From positions 1-64,000 of the forward strand of contig NZ_QYCP01000086.1 in NCBI RefSeq assembly GCF_025506275.1: DNA of 64,000 nt, given 5' to 3'. The position numbers and the translations under genes were made by a program. Shown piece after piece: positions 45,179 through 54,775 of the stretch (within the stretch, counting starts at the first letter, position 1; every line of letters starts with the position of its first letter). The notes beneath the pieces are model-generated. The model searched no databases. It saw only the letters and a program-made list of their open reading frames with translations, and was not told the DNA's origin. This stretch comes from Brevibacterium permense (lineage in GTDB: Bacteria; Actinomycetota; Actinomycetes; Actinomycetales; Brevibacteriaceae).

Positions 45179-45691
45179 TCACCCGAATGTGTCCCGAGGT
45201 CCGCGGCCTGCCACCGATCGTCGACCGCGTTTGAAGCTGCGTCCCTGTGGCCCCTTGATCTCGATCTCGGTGATCGTCGCCGAGCCCAGCCCTTCCTCGA
45301 GTCTGCGCAGGATCGTCGGTTTGAGCACCCGCAGCTGGGTTGCCCAGGTCGTCGAGTCAGCGGCGATGACGAGCAGGGGAGGAGAGAAGTCGACGGGAGT
45401 CGCGTGCTGGGCCACCTGGGGTCCGACGAGGTCGGGCCACCGGCCGAGCACCTTGCCGATGTCGAGTGAGGACGACCAGCCGCGGTCCGTGATGAGCGAA
45501 CCGAGCACGGATGACACGGTCTTCGGGTCTCGACCGTCTCGACCCGATCCGGAGTAGACGGCTTCGCCGCGCAGGCGGGAGCGGCGACGACTGCGAACGA
45601 ACTTCGCTTCGGTGACCTCCATCCGTCGGACTCGGTCGAGGGCTTCGAGTGCGGCGACGGGAGTGGAGTAGTCCCGGTCGATGCCGCTCAT
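45179..45691 (-). CDS. dciA: DciA-like DUF721 protein
   Basis: 170 residues, ATG overlapping recF stop (ATGA). The N-terminal basic stretch FVRSRRRSRLRG precedes the DUF721 domain: VLGSLITDRGWSSSLDIGKVLGRWPDLVG, HATPVDF, LLVIAADSTTWATQLRVLKP, with a basic tail. DciA loads the replicative helicase in bacteria without DnaC. The position between recF and gyrB is the conserved actinobacterial one. Confidence 0.92.
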   Translation of the reverse strand: MSGIDRDYSTPVAALEALDRVRRMEVTEAKFVRSRRRSRLRGEAVYSGSGRDGRDPKTVSSVLGSLITDRGWSSSLDIGKVLGRWPDLVGPQVAQHATPVDFSPPLLVIAADSTTWATQLRVLKPTILRRLEEGLGSATITEIEIKGPQGRSFKRGRRSVAGRGPRDTFG

Positions 45692-46824
45692 GAGGTGCCG
45701 CTCTGCAGGAGTCGGGACTGGTCGATCCGGATTCCTTCGAGACCATCGGGCAGATCGGAGTCGACGGCCGCGGTGATGAAGACCTGCTCGGCCGATGTCA
45801 CTCTGGACGCCAGACGCTGCCGCCGACCGGTGTCGAGTTCGGCGAAGACGTCATCGAGGACGAGGATCGGCTGTTCGGCGGCGCTTCCGGCATCGGCGGA
45901 GAGCAGGTCCCAACCTGCCAGCTGCATGGCCAACGCCAGCGACCAGGTCTCTCCGTGAGAGGCGTAGCCCTTCGCCGGATGGGTTCCGATCATCAGGGAC
46001 AGATCATCGCGACCGGGTCCGTGCAGGGTCAGTCCGCGCTCGATCTCCGTCGTCCGGCGACGATCGAGGGCCGCCAGCAGCAGCTCCTTGCAGTCGGCAG
46101 CGGATGCTGCCTGCGAGTAATCGATGCGCGAATCGTAGGCGATGTGGGCGCCTTGCCGTTCCAGCCGGGCATCGGCTGCGATATAGGCGAAGTTCGTCTG
46201 CAGCGGTTCGACGATATCGGCGAGGATCCGCTGTCGCCCGAAGACGAGTTCGGCGGCGGAGTCCGCATAGGCCATATTCCAGATGTCGAGTGTCGCCTCG
46301 AGGCCGGGATCGCGGTCCTCACGGAGCCGTTTGAGCAGAGCATTGCGCTGTTTGAGTGCCCGTTCGAAGTCCGTGATGATCGAGGCGAAGCGAGGATTGC
46401 GCGCCACGACGAGCGTGTCGATCCACGACCGGCGTTCGGCCGGTTCACCGCGGACCAGACTGAGATCCTCGGGAGCGAAGACGACACAGGAGACGAGGCC
46501 GAGGATGTCCTTGAGCTTCACCGCATTGCGGTTGACCCGGGCCCGATTGGCGCCCTTGGCCTGAATCGTCACCTCGACGGTGGCATGCCGCTGATCCCGG
46601 TTGACCAGTGCGGACACCGTTGCAGCCGGTCGCCCCTCGTGGACGAGCGGAGCGTCGAAGGCCACCCGATGGGAGCGCTGATGAGCGAGGTACCCGATCG
46701 CCTCGACGATATTGGTCTTCCCGGTCCCATTGTCGGCCACGAACGTGGTGACTCCGGGTGAGAACTCGAGGTCGAGCTCCGGATACGACCGATAGTCACG
46801 CAGGGAGAGTCGGGATATCCACAT
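45688..46824 (-). CDS. recF: DNA replication and repair protein RecF
   Basis: 378 residues, ATG directly abutting the dnaN stop (TGAATG). SMC-like ATPase: N-terminal LSLRDYRSYPELDLEF, Walker A FVADNGTGKTNIVEAI, VVFAPEDLSLVRGEP, and Walker B ILVLDDVFAELD. It loads RecA onto gapped DNA. All parts are present and the length matches the family. Confidence 0.97.
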   Translation of the reverse strand: MWISRLSLRDYRSYPELDLEFSPGVTTFVADNGTGKTNIVEAIGYLAHQRSHRVAFDAPLVHEGRPAATVSALVNRDQRHATVEVTIQAKGANRARVNRNAVKLKDILGLVSCVVFAPEDLSLVRGEPAERRSWIDTLVVARNPRFASIITDFERALKQRNALLKRLREDRDPGLEATLDIWNMAYADSAAELVFGRQRILADIVEPLQTNFAYIAADARLERQGAHIAYDSRIDYSQAASAADCKELLLAALDRRRTTEIERGLTLHGPGRDDLSLMIGTHPAKGYASHGETWSLALAMQLAGWDLLSADAGSAAEQPILVLDDVFAELDTGRRQRLASRVTSAEQVFITAAVDSDLPDGLEGIRIDQSRLLQSGTS

Positions 46825-47964
46825 TCAGATGCGCGTGGGCATGAGCAGATAGCGATAGGACTCGTCGGCAGGACCGTCGAGTTCCTTCTGCCCGGAGATG
46901 ATGACAGGCTTCATCGGCTGCGTGAAGGAGAAGTTCACGTACGGGCTCTCGACAGCGGCGAGACCTTCGGCGATGTAGTGAGGGTTGAAGCCGACTGTGA
47001 TCTCGTCGCCCTGGAGGGTGGCTTCGACGGCTTCGGAGGCCTGAGCGTCGTCACCGGTGCCGGCGTGGAGGGTGAGCATGCCGTCGGTGACCTCGAAGCG
47101 CAGCGGGGTGTTGCGTTCTGCCACGAGTGAGACGCGGCGAACGGCTTCGCGCAGCACGGCGGTCTCGACGATGGCGTGGATCGGAACCGAATCCGGGAAC
47201 AGCGACCGGACCTTCGGGTACTCGCCCTCGATGAGCAGCGAGGTGGTGACTCGACCCGCCGAGGTGAAGGAGATGAGGTCCTTGCCGGCATCGGTGCTGA
47301 GGCCGATCGTGACATCGCCGCCGAGGGACTTCGAGACATCGGAGAGCGTACGTCCGCGCAGCAGAGCCACGGCCGAGACGTCGGGGCGTCCCGGGTTCCA
47401 GGTGAACTCGCGAACGGCCAGACGATAGCGGTCGGTGGCGAGCATCGTGACCTTTTCGCCCTCGATCTCGACTCTCACGCTGGTGAGGATCGGCAGGGTG
47501 TCGTCCTTCGAGGTCGCGATGGTGACCTGTGAGACGGCGTTCTGGAACTCACCGGCCGAAACGGTGCCCGAGTCGTCGGGGATCTGCGGCAGCGCGGGGT
47601 ATTCGGCTACAGGCATCGTCATGAGTGAGAAGCGCGAGGATCCGCAGGTCACGTCGACCTTCGCATCGATCTGTTCGAGGGTGACCTCTTGGTTCGGCAG
47701 AGCCTTGGAGATGTCGGCGAGCAGACGTCCGGAGACGAGGACCGTTCCTGCGGAGGCGACGTCGGCAACGATCTCGACGCGAGATGAGACTTCGTAGTCG
47801 AAGACGGCCAGACGCACTGTGCCGCTGGCTTCGGCGGTGATGAGAATACCGGTGAGGACCGGAGCGGAAGGACGGTTGGGCAGAGTCTTGGTCGCCCAGG
47901 CAACAGCGTCAGCGAGAACGTCGCGATTGACTTTGAACTTCAAGGGGGATGCTTCCGCGTTCAC
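46825..47964 (-). CDS. dnaN: DNA polymerase III beta subunit (sliding clamp)
   Basis: 379 residues from the GTG at 47964, which has AAGGAG five bases upstream. Earlier in-frame codons to 48033 lack a ribosome site. Three clamp domains are visible, e.g. FKVNRDVLADAVAWATKTLPNRP, the central LPILTSVRVEIEGEKVTMLATDRYRLA and C-terminal YRYLLMPTRI. It tethers the replicative polymerase. First gene downstream of the dnaA-dnaN origin spacer. Confidence 0.97.
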   Translation of the reverse strand: MNAEASPLKFKVNRDVLADAVAWATKTLPNRPSAPVLTGILITAEASGTVRLAVFDYEVSSRVEIVADVASAGTVLVSGRLLADISKALPNQEVTLEQIDAKVDVTCGSSRFSLMTMPVAEYPALPQIPDDSGTVSAGEFQNAVSQVTIATSKDDTLPILTSVRVEIEGEKVTMLATDRYRLAVREFTWNPGRPDVSAVALLRGRTLSDVSKSLGGDVTIGLSTDAGKDLISFTSAGRVTTSLLIEGEYPKVRSLFPDSVPIHAIVETAVLREAVRRVSLVAERNTPLRFEVTDGMLTLHAGTGDDAQASEAVEATLQGDEITVGFNPHYIAEGLAAVESPYVNFSFTQPMKPVIISGQKELDGPADESYRYLLMPTRI

Positions 47965-48520
47965 TTTACTCCTTCGGGGTGGCCACCCGACCTGCACTGG
48001 GCATCTGGTACGAGATTCCGGGTTGCGAGTCACAGGCTCGATACTGCTCGGAAAACTTTACACAGCCTATCCGATTTGTGCCCACCTCAGGAGTGCCGAC
48101 CGAAAAGGGATGCAGGGGTGATCAGTGAGCGAATCTCGCATTCGAGAATCAGCCGAGATCCTGTGTTCGAATATTCTGCAGGTCCATGACTCTCTCGACC
48201 TTGAGCTCGTGAGCTCGAAGTTCATCCACCGCAGCAGTCGGTGGCGGTCGCCCTCTTAAGAGTTGAATTCACTTGGTAGAAGTATCAGCACATGTGGAGA
48301 CTGTGGACAAGTGCCGCTTACCCCAGAGTAATCAAGGGTTCTGAGCCACTATGGGCTTGTGGATGCCATGTGCACCGTGACCGAGGCGTCGGTGGGCGCT
48401 TGGGTAAACACAAGCATGTAGTTCACATCTTTCCACCCGTGGCGCAGTTCTGTCCACCGCTCTGTCCCCAAGCTGTGAGCAATTGTCCCCAGGGTTATCC
48501 ACAGATGTGTATGACGTCTT
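47965..48520. other. dnaN-dnaA spacer, probable oriC
   Basis: 556 bp without genes. DnaA boxes by eye: 48302-48310 (reverse TTGTCCACA), 48358-48366 (reverse GCATCCACA), 48495-48503 (TTATCCACA). Degenerate TTTCCACCC, CTGTCCACC and TTGTCCCCA lie near 48430-48490. An AT-richer stretch (about 48258-48300) may be the unwinding element. Placement between dnaA and dnaN is the standard actinobacterial origin. Confidence 0.85.
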
Positions 48521-50212
48521 CTATAGGCGGTGCTGTTGTTTAATGCGGTTTGTGAGTTCGGTGACCTGGGTGTAGACGGCCCGTCGTTCGGCCATCTGAG
48601 TTCGAATCTTCTTGTTCGCGTGCATCACGGTGGTGTGATCGCGTCCACCGAACGCCTGTCCGATCTTCGGGAGGGAGAGGTCGGTGAGCTCGCGGCACAG
48701 ATACATGGCGATCTGCCTGGCCGTCGTCAGCGTCCTGGACCGGGAGGTTCCGCACAGGTCATCGAGAGTGAGGCTGAAGTAGGCAGCGGTCTGGCCCATG
48801 ATGTCCGCGGCCGTGACCGCAGGGGTGTCATCGGGGGTGATGAAGTCCTTGAGCACGGTCTCGGCCAAGGAGACGTCGATCTGCTGATCGTTGAGGTTGG
48901 CGAATGCCGTGACCCGGATGAGGGCGCCTTCGAGTTCGCGGATGTTCGAGGATACACGGGAGGCGATGTATTCGAGGACATCGTCGGGAACATCGAGCTG
49001 CTCGGCTGCGGCCTTGCGGCGCAGAATCGCGAACCGAGTCTCCATGTCCGGCGGCTGCACGTCCGTGAGCAGACCCCATTCGAATCGGGAGCGCAGCCGC
49101 TCTTCGAAGCCCTTGAGCATCTTCGGCGGCTGATCGGAGGTGATCACGACCTGTTTGGCCTCATTGTGCAGGGCGTTGAACGTATGGAAGAACTCTTCGA
49201 CGGTCGCATCCTTGCCCTGCAGGAATTGGATGTCGTCGATCATGAGGATGTCGACCTCACGGTAGCGGCGCTGGAAGGCAGGACGCAGAGCATTCGACGT
49301 CTTCGACGATCCGATCGTATTGATGAAGTCGTTGACGAACTCTTCGCTGGAGACGTACTTCACTCGGATCTCCGGGAACAGCTGAGTCGCGTAGTAGCCG
49401 ATCGCATGGAGCAGATGGGTCTTGCCCAATCCCGAGTCCCCATAGATGAACAGAGGATTGTAGGCCTTGGCCGGTGCCTCGGCGACAGCGAAGGCCGCTG
49501 CATGGGCGAACCTGTTGGAAGCGCCGATGACGAAGGTGTCGAAGGTGTACTTCGGATTGAGCTGAGCGACGCCGGGAGCATCGACGGGCGGGCCCATCGG
49601 GGCGGCGGTCGCCTCGGCGATCTTCATCTCACGGTCGGTCATCCCGGAATCGTCGGGAGCCTGCAGCTGCGAGGCTCGCGTCTGCGTTGCCGGCGGTGCC
49701 GATGCCTGCGCCTGCGGCATCTGGGTGTCCGAGGTCTGCGCGGCCGGCTGGCCCTGGTTCGGCTGGGCGGATTCGGGCGTCGAATGATCGGCGGGGACCG
49801 GTCGGACCGGTTCGGCCGCCTCGGTGGGGATGGGTTCCGGCGATTCCGTCGCCGAGGTGGAGGTGGCCGGATCGATGGGAACCTGAGTTCCCGGTGTCGG
49901 CTCTCCGATGAGTTCTTCGAAGCGGATCGGCACGTCGAGTTCGGGATCGACGACGAAGCCGAACGTCACTTCGAACCCGAGGACCTTGGAGAACTCCCTG
50001 GTCAGGGGGCCGAGCAGTCGAGTCTCGATGGTGCGGCGGGTGTGTTCTTCGCGCACGGCGAGAAGGATGAGGGCATTGTCGACGAGGGCCTTCGGCACGG
50101 CGAGGGAGAGGAAACCCTTCTGGTGCGACGTGAGGTCCGGGTCCCTTTCCAGGTTTGAGACCACCGTGTGCCAGCGGCTGATGAGCTCATTCTTGGAATT
50201 CGACACCGTCAC
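48521..50212 (-). CDS. dnaA: Chromosomal replication initiator DnaA
   Basis: 563 residues, GTG start at 50212 with GAGGAAAT upstream. Domain I occupies about 1-100. Domain II is a long, Pro/Gln/Ala/Ser-rich linker (about 105-215), bigger than in E. coli as is usual in actinobacteria. AAA+ domain III has Walker [12 protein letters not shown] and Walker B LMIDDIQF. Domain IV is the DnaA-box reader with [15 protein letters not shown]. Opens oriC in its ATP form. DnaA boxes on both sides of the gene suggest autoregulation. Confidence 0.98.
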   Translation of the reverse strand: MTVSNSKNELISRWHTVVSNLERDPDLTSHQKGFLSLAVPKALVDNALILLAVREEHTRRTIETRLLGPLTREFSKVLGFEVTFGFVVDPELDVPIRFEELIGEPTPGTQVPIDPATSTSATESPEPIPTEAAEPVRPVPADHSTPESAQPNQGQPAAQTSDTQMPQAQASAPPATQTRASQLQAPDDSGMTDREMKIAEATAAPMGPPVDAPGVAQLNPKYTFDTFVIGASNRFAHAAAFAVAEAPAKAYNPLFIYGDSGLGKTHLLHAIGYYATQLFPEIRVKYVSSEEFVNDFINTIGSSKTSNALRPAFQRRYREVDILMIDDIQFLQGKDATVEEFFHTFNALHNEAKQVVITSDQPPKMLKGFEERLRSRFEWGLLTDVQPPDMETRFAILRRKAAAEQLDVPDDVLEYIASRVSSNIRELEGALIRVTAFANLNDQQIDVSLAETVLKDFITPDDTPAVTAADIMGQTAAYFSLTLDDLCGTSRSRTLTTARQIAMYLCRELTDLSLPKIGQAFGGRDHTTVMHANKKIRTQMAERRAVYTQVTELTNRIKQQHRL

Positions 50213-50444
50213 ATTTCCTCAGCTTTCAAAAAAATTCGTTCTGGCATGATCCACACCTGTGCATGACTTCCACATAGTTTTCCACAGAATGTGGATCAGT
50301 GCCGACTCAGCCCAGTGAATCTCCACACTCGTGGATAAGCTTGTGGAAAACTACATGGGTGTGACTTGTGGACGAGGGTTGGTGACAGAAGCGCGAATGG
50401 CGATGAATTTCGGGCGAGCGTGACGTGAAACATGCAGGTCCCGT

Positions 50445-50474
50445 TTGACCGGTCCGATTCCGCCTCGCTAAGAT
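50445..50474 (+). promoter_or_regulatory. rpmH promoter
   Basis: TTGACC (50445-50450), 18-bp spacer, TAAGAT (50469-50474). Predicted transcript start near 50481, leaving a leader of about 140 bases before rpmH. Confidence 0.75.
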
Positions 50475-50544
50475 GGAGTGTCCTGTGTACCGGGCTTCAT
50501 CCGATTATCCTGATTATCTTTTGGCTCTTATGCACAGGAGTGCT

Positions 50545-50574
50545 CGGCGGTCGAGACTCGCACCGCCGTTTTTT
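50545..50574 (+). terminator. Terminator-like hairpin in the rpmH leader (candidate attenuator)
   Basis: CGGCGGT (50545-50551) pairs with ACCGCCG (50562-50568) and is followed at once by six T (50569-50574). It lies between the promoter and the GTG at 50623, so it would stop most transcripts unless something interferes. Confidence 0.6.
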
Positions 50575-50622
50575 GTGAGAACGCACCGGCGTTCACCCGC
50601 AACCTAGAAATCGGAGACTGAA

Positions 50623-50760
50623 GTGAGCAAGCGTACATTCCAGCCCAATAACCGTAAGCGCGCCAAGAAGCACGGCTTCCGTCTGCGTATGCGCACCCGC
50701 GCGGGCCGCTCGATCCTGGCTGCACGTCGTCGCAAGGGACGTTCCGACATTTCGGCCTGA
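50623..50760 (+). CDS. rpmH: Ribosomal protein bL34
   Basis: 45 residues, GTG start with GGAG about eight bases upstream. The sequence [20 protein letters not shown] and the C-terminal RKGRSDISA are typical bL34. Component of the 50S subunit. First gene rightward of the origin, only two bases before rnpA, with which it is normally co-transcribed. Confidence 0.98.
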   Translation: MSKRTFQPNNRKRAKKHGFRLRMRTRAGRSILAARRRKGRSDISA

Positions 50761-50762
50761 GC

Positions 50763-51128
50763 ATGCTTGACGCGGCACATCGGATCCGCAGCGGCGAAGA
50801 CTTCAGACGAATCTTCAGGGCCGGGGTCCGGGTGCGCACAGAGCATCTCATGGCGCACAGCCTGAGAGACACCGATGATACCCACGCTGCACGCGTGGGT
50901 TTCATCGTATCCAAGGCCGTCGGGAATGCCGTGGTGCGCAACCGCACCAAACGTCGGCTGCGCGAGATCATGCGTGCGCGCCTCGGTGAGCTGAGAGCAG
51001 GAGATCTGTTCGTCATCCGGGCACTGCCGCATGCCGGACAGGCCGACTTCGCTGTTCTGTCCGCCGAGGTCGACGAGCTGCTGGTCAAGGCAGAGAAGAA
51101 GCTGGAACGTCGTGGACGCCGAGCATGA
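50763..51128 (+). CDS. rnpA: Ribonuclease P protein component
   Basis: 121 residues. The RNase P protein motif is clear: [26 protein letters not shown]. The N-terminal [23 protein letters not shown] matches the family. It assists the catalytic RNA in maturing tRNA 5' ends. The start lies two bases after rpmH and the end overlaps yidD by 17 bases. Confidence 0.97.
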   Translation: MLDAAHRIRSGEDFRRIFRAGVRVRTEHLMAHSLRDTDDTHAARVGFIVSKAVGNAVVRNRTKRRLREIMRARLGELRAGDLFVIRALPHAGQADFAVLSAEVDELLVKAEKKLERRGRRA

Positions 51129-51468
51129 TCTGAAGCATGTCTCCGAGGTGCCCCGTCGGCCGGCAGGTTTCTGGCCGACACTCGGCTGGATCGTCCTGAT
51201 CGGACCGAGGATGCCGTTCGTCTGGTTCATCCGCGCCTATCGGATCGTGATCTCACCTCTCTACGGCCAAGTGTGTCGCTACTATCCCAGCTGCTCCATG
51301 TACGGTCTCGAGGCGTTCGAGATACACGGAGTTCTCAAGGGCGTGGTGTTAACTGGGTGGCGCATACTGCGCTGCAATCCGTGGTCGCACGGCGGTGTCG
51401 ACCATGTGCCGGGTTCCGCTCGGGAGGCCAGGTCGAAGGACATCCACCGCGGTCAGGCACACACCTGA
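51112..51468 (+). CDS. yidD: Membrane protein insertion efficiency factor YidD
   Basis: 118 residues from a GTG at 51112 inside rnpA; no later start keeps the conserved N-terminal helix. The YidD core has [30 protein letters not shown], with the conserved Cys pair, then [19 protein letters not shown]. Assists YidC in inserting membrane proteins. Third gene of rpmH-rnpA-yidD-yidC. Confidence 0.93.
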   Translation: MDAEHDLKHVSEVPRRPAGFWPTLGWIVLIGPRMPFVWFIRAYRIVISPLYGQVCRYYPSCSMYGLEAFEIHGVLKGVVLTGWRILRCNPWSHGGVDHVPGSAREARSKDIHRGQAHT

Positions 51469-51481
51469 ATATATTGAACTT

Positions 51482-51515
51482 GCAGTCCGCGCACGAGCGT
51501 GGAGAAGCGGACTGC
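51482..51515 (+). terminator. Hairpin between yidD and yidC
   Basis: 9-bp perfect stem (51482-51490 with 51507-51515) with a 16-base loop and no T-run. It could modulate read-through into yidC; low certainty. Confidence 0.35.
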
Positions 51516-51600
51516 CTCGGGGCACACGTCGTGTCGCGCAGACCTGTGAACAATGGCAAAATGAACTTCGCGCAAGAATCGGTGTAACGAGGAGAACTGA

Positions 51601-52554
51601 ATGGACTGGATGGACAAGCTGCTCTACCCGCTGCAGTGGGTAGTTGCTTGGATCCTCGCGATCTTCCACGAGATCTTCACCGCAATCGGTCTCCCGGCCG
51701 ACAGCGGTTGGACCTGGGTGCTCTCGATCGCCGGACTGACCGTGGTCATCCGTGCTCTCCTCATCCCTCTCTTCGTCTACCAGATCAAGTCGCAGCGCAA
51801 GATGCAGCTGCTGCAGCCGGAGATCCAGCGCCTGCAGGCGAAGTACAAGGGCAAGAAGGACCAGTACTCGCGCCAGGCCATGGCCGAAGAGCAGATGGCG
51901 CTGTTCCGCGACAACAAGACGAGCCCGTGGGCATCGTGTCTGCCGCTGCTCGTGCAGATGCCGATCTTCTTCTCGCTCTTCCGCGTCATCCACAACATGC
52001 CGAAGGTCGCCTCCGGTGACATCGGAGCCATCGGCGGTTTCACACAGCAGTTGGCGATCCAGGCTGAGAACTCCTCGATCTTCGGCATCCACCTCTCCGA
52101 GACATTCACAAGCCCGGGATTCGCAGTCAAGCTGCTGACTGGTGTGCTCATCGTCGTCATGGCCGCCACCATGTTCATCACCCAGAAGCAGATGATGGCG
52201 AAGAACATGTCGGAGTCGGCAATGGCCAATCCGATGATGCAGTCGCAGAAGATGCTGCTCTACGTGATGCCTCTCGTCTTCGGCATCGGCGGCATCTACT
52301 TCCCGCTCGGTGTCCTCATCTACTGGTTGGTCTCGAATACTTGGACGATGGCCCAGCAGCACATGGTCATCCGCAATATGCCCGCTCCCGGCTCGAAGGC
52401 CGAGAAGGAGATGCTTGAGCGCAAGGCTCGCAAGGGAAAGACTGTGAAGCAGGGTGAGCTCAAGGGATCGACCGTCACCGAGGAGGCCCCGAAGAAGAGC
52501 GGCCAGCGGCAGCAGCCCGTGAGCAAGAACCGTAAGAAGAACAAGAAGCGCTGA
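51601..52554 (+). CDS. yidC: Membrane protein insertase YidC
   Basis: 317 residues, ATG with GAGGAG upstream. Five helices and no large periplasmic domain (Gram-positive type). Landmarks: RALLIPLFVYQIKSQRKMQ with the conserved groove Arg region, SCLPLLVQMPIFFSLFRVI, and a late helix with LVSNTWTMAQQ. The basic tail KNRKKNKKR can bind ribosomes. No lipobox is evident. Inserts and folds membrane proteins alone or with SecYEG. Confidence 0.97.
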   Translation: MDWMDKLLYPLQWVVAWILAIFHEIFTAIGLPADSGWTWVLSIAGLTVVIRALLIPLFVYQIKSQRKMQLLQPEIQRLQAKYKGKKDQYSRQAMAEEQMALFRDNKTSPWASCLPLLVQMPIFFSLFRVIHNMPKVASGDIGAIGGFTQQLAIQAENSSIFGIHLSETFTSPGFAVKLLTGVLIVVMAATMFITQKQMMAKNMSESAMANPMMQSQKMLLYVMPLVFGIGGIYFPLGVLIYWLVSNTWTMAQQHMVIRNMPAPGSKAEKEMLERKARKGKTVKQGELKGSTVTEEAPKKSGQRQQPVSKNRKKNKKR

Positions 52555-52562
52555 GGACAGAC

Positions 52563-53120
52563 ATGACCGAAGAGAAGATCGACGAGACCTCCGAACAGAC
52601 ACCGGAAAAGACTCCGGAGGAGACCTCGCCGAAGCCGAGCCGTGCCGAACTCCTCGAAGAAGAGGGTGAGATCGCCGCGGACTACCTCGAAGAGCTGATG
52701 GATCTGGCCGACATCGATGGCGACATCGATATCGATGTCGCCGACGGCCGTGCACAGCTGTCTATCGTCTGCGAGGACGACGAGGACTCTAACCTGGGCA
52801 CCCTGGTCGGCCGCGAGGGCCGCACCCTCGGTGCGCTTCAGGAACTCAGCCGTCTGGCGGTGCAGACCCAGACCGGTCAGCGGTCATGGCTGATGCTCGA
52901 TATCGACGGTTTCCGCAACAGCCGTCGCGAAGAGCTGATCAAGAAGGCCAAGCGCGCGATCGCCGAAGTCAAGGACGGCGGCGAGGAGTTCGCTTTCAAG
53001 CCGATGAACAGCTTCGAGCGCAAGATCATCCATGACCAAGCAGCTCGTGCCGGCCTGGTCTCGGAGTCCGAGGGTGAGGGCGACGGTCGTCATGTCGTCA
53101 TCCGGCTCGCCGATGACTGA
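52563..53120 (+). CDS. jag: Jag/KhpB-type KH-R3H RNA-binding protein
   Basis: 185 residues eight bases after yidC. An acidic N-terminal 45 residues precede a KH domain (about 60-115, GTLVGREGRTLGALQELSRLA) and an R3H domain (about 120-185, NSRREELIKKAKRAI then FERKIIHDQA). The Jag_N domain is absent, as in many actinobacteria. It binds RNA and influences cell elongation in Gram-positives. The stop overlaps rsmG by eight bases. Confidence 0.94.
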   Translation: MTEEKIDETSEQTPEKTPEETSPKPSRAELLEEEGEIAADYLEELMDLADIDGDIDIDVADGRAQLSIVCEDDEDSNLGTLVGREGRTLGALQELSRLAVQTQTGQRSWLMLDIDGFRNSRREELIKKAKRAIAEVKDGGEEFAFKPMNSFERKIIHDQAARAGLVSESEGEGDGRHVVIRLADD

Positions 53121-53811
53121 TCAGCCCGAGAACGACCTCGAGCTCTCGACCGAGGCGGAGCTCTCGAACGAGACGACGACAGCGGAGATCGAGTCGCCTC
53201 CGGCTGGCACTGAAGAGTACTTCGGTGCGGCTTATCCTGCCGCGCAGCGGTATGCCGAGCACTTGGCCACGACCGGAATCGAGTGGGGGCTCATCGGTCC
53301 GCGCGAGGTCGATCGGTTGTGGACTCGGCATATTCTCAACTGCGCTGTGGTTGCCGAATACATCAATGATGATGATGTCGTCGGTGATGTCGGCAGCGGT
53401 GCCGGATTGCCGGGTATTCCGATCGCACTGCTGCGCCCCGAGGCGAAGATCGTCCTCATCGAACCGATGGAACGCCGCGTCGAATGGCTGAATATGGTCG
53501 TCGACGATCTGGGCCTGAAGAATGTGCGAATCGTGCGTGCACGCGTCGAGGAACTCGTCGACGAGGAGATGTTCACGGTCGTCACCGCACGAGCGGTCAA
53601 GGCGATGACGACTCTCATCGAATGGACCCGCGAGGTGATCAGCCCCGGGGGCCGGATCCTCGCCCTCAAGGGAGCTTCCGTCGAAGGCGAGCTGGTCAAA
53701 GCGAGGAAACTGATCAAGCGATATCGACTGTCCCAACCTCAGATCCACGTCGTCGATGGCGGCGGCATGCTCGAGGTCCCGAGTCGTGTCGTCGAGATCG
53801 TCAAGAAATAG
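53113..53811 (+). CDS. rsmG: 16S rRNA (guanine-N7)-methyltransferase RsmG
   Basis: 232 residues from the ATG at 53113 overlapping the jag stop. An acidic N-terminal 30 residues are followed by a Rossmann fold with DVGSGAGLPGIPIAL for S-adenosylmethionine and the family's RHILNCAVVAEYI segment. Methylates G527 of 16S rRNA; loss gives low-level streptomycin resistance in other bacteria. Confidence 0.95.
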   Translation: MTDQPENDLELSTEAELSNETTTAEIESPPAGTEEYFGAAYPAAQRYAEHLATTGIEWGLIGPREVDRLWTRHILNCAVVAEYINDDDVVGDVGSGAGLPGIPIALLRPEAKIVLIEPMERRVEWLNMVVDDLGLKNVRIVRARVEELVDEEMFTVVTARAVKAMTTLIEWTREVISPGGRILALKGASVEGELVKARKLIKRYRLSQPQIHVVDGGGMLEVPSRVVEIVKK

Positions 53812-53848
53812 TACGAAGTAGAGTTGGTCTAGGCTGGATGAGAGCCTT

Positions 53849-54775
53849 GTGAAACCGATGGATGATGGAGTGCGCCCTATGCCGATCATGGATGAGTCGT
53901 CTCCCATTGGTGCCGCGATTGCACGGGACAACCGGCGAGCGGATCGACTGTCGCAGTCAACCTTTCCACGGCCGGACTCTACCCGTATCTTCACGATCGC
54001 GAACCAGAAGGGTGGCGTCGGAAAGACCACGACGGCGGTGAACATCGCAGCGGCTCTGGCCAATCAAGGTCTCAATGTGCTGCTCGTCGACATCGATCCG
54101 CAGGGAAACGCGAGCACTGCCCTGGGAATCGACCACTATTCCGAGGTCACGAGCATCTATGACGTCCTCATCGATGACGTTCCCATGCGCGAGGCAGTGG
54201 CGCAGTGTCCGGACTTCGATACTCTCAAATGCGTACCGGCCACCATCGACCTCGCCGGCGCGGAGATCGAACTCGTGTCTCTCGTCGCTCGTGAACAGCG
54301 ACTGCAACGTGCCTTGGGCATCTACCTGAAGGAGGAGGAAGCAGCGGGAGACCGCGTCGACTACATCATCATCGACTGCCCGCCCAGCCTCGGTCTGCTG
54401 ACGGTGAACGCTTTCGTGGCCGCTCGCGAGGTCCTCATCCCGATCCAGTGTGAATATTATGCACTCGAGGGTCTCAGCCAGCTGCTGAAGAACATCCAGC
54501 TCATCCAGAAGCACCTCAATCCCGAATTGGCCATCACGACGATTCTGCTGACGATGTATGACGGACGGACGAACCTCAGTGCTCAGGTCGCTGAGGATGT
54601 GCGCACTCACTTCCCGGAGCAGGTTCTCGGAACTGCCATTCCGCGTTCGGTGAGGATCTCCGAAGCACCGAGCTATGGCCAGACCGTGATCTCATATGAC
54701 CCAAATTCCAGCGGTGCCCTGTCCTATCGGGAAGCCGCCGAAGAAATTGCGAATCGAGGAGTAAGTCGTGGTTGA
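53849..54775 (+). CDS. parA: Chromosome partitioning ATPase ParA
   Basis: 308 residues (GTG at 53849; ATG at 53858 is an alternative with an equally weak ribosome site). Deviant Walker [16 protein letters not shown] at about residue 52, switch [23 protein letters not shown], and the C-terminal [13 protein letters not shown] typical of chromosomal ParA/Soj. Moves ParB-parS complexes over the nucleoid. Overlaps parB by eight bases. Confidence 0.96.
   Translation: MKPMDDGVRPMPIMDESSPIGAAIARDNRRADRLSQSTFPRPDSTRIFTIANQKGGVGKTTTAVNIAAALANQGLNVLLVDIDPQGNASTALGIDHYSEVTSIYDVLIDDVPMREAVAQCPDFDTLKCVPATIDLAGAEIELVSLVAREQRLQRALGIYLKEEEAAGDRVDYIIIDCPPSLGLLTVNAFVAAREVLIPIQCEYYALEGLSQLLKNIQLIQKHLNPELAITTILLTMYDGRTNLSAQVAEDVRTHFPEQVLGTAIPRSVRISEAPSYGQTVISYDPNSSGALSYREAAEEIANRGVSRG

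Larger units (their letters stand above)
50213..50622. other. dnaA-rpmH divergent spacer with DnaA-box cluster
   Basis: 410 bp. Box-like sites: 50247-50255 (TGATCCACA), 50266-50274 (ACTTCCACA), 50278-50286 (TTTTCCACA), 50290-50298 (reverse TGATCCACA), 50330-50338 (reverse TTATCCACG), 50342-50350 (reverse TTTTCCACA), 50367-50375 (reverse TCGTCCACA). It then holds the rpmH promoter and a leader hairpin. Likely part of a bipartite origin and the dnaA control region. Confidence 0.75.

Noticed and set aside
50415-50433. Possible parS near rpmH promoter (ACGTGAAACA)
   Set aside because: Only the right half matches; the left half is unrelated. Probably chance.
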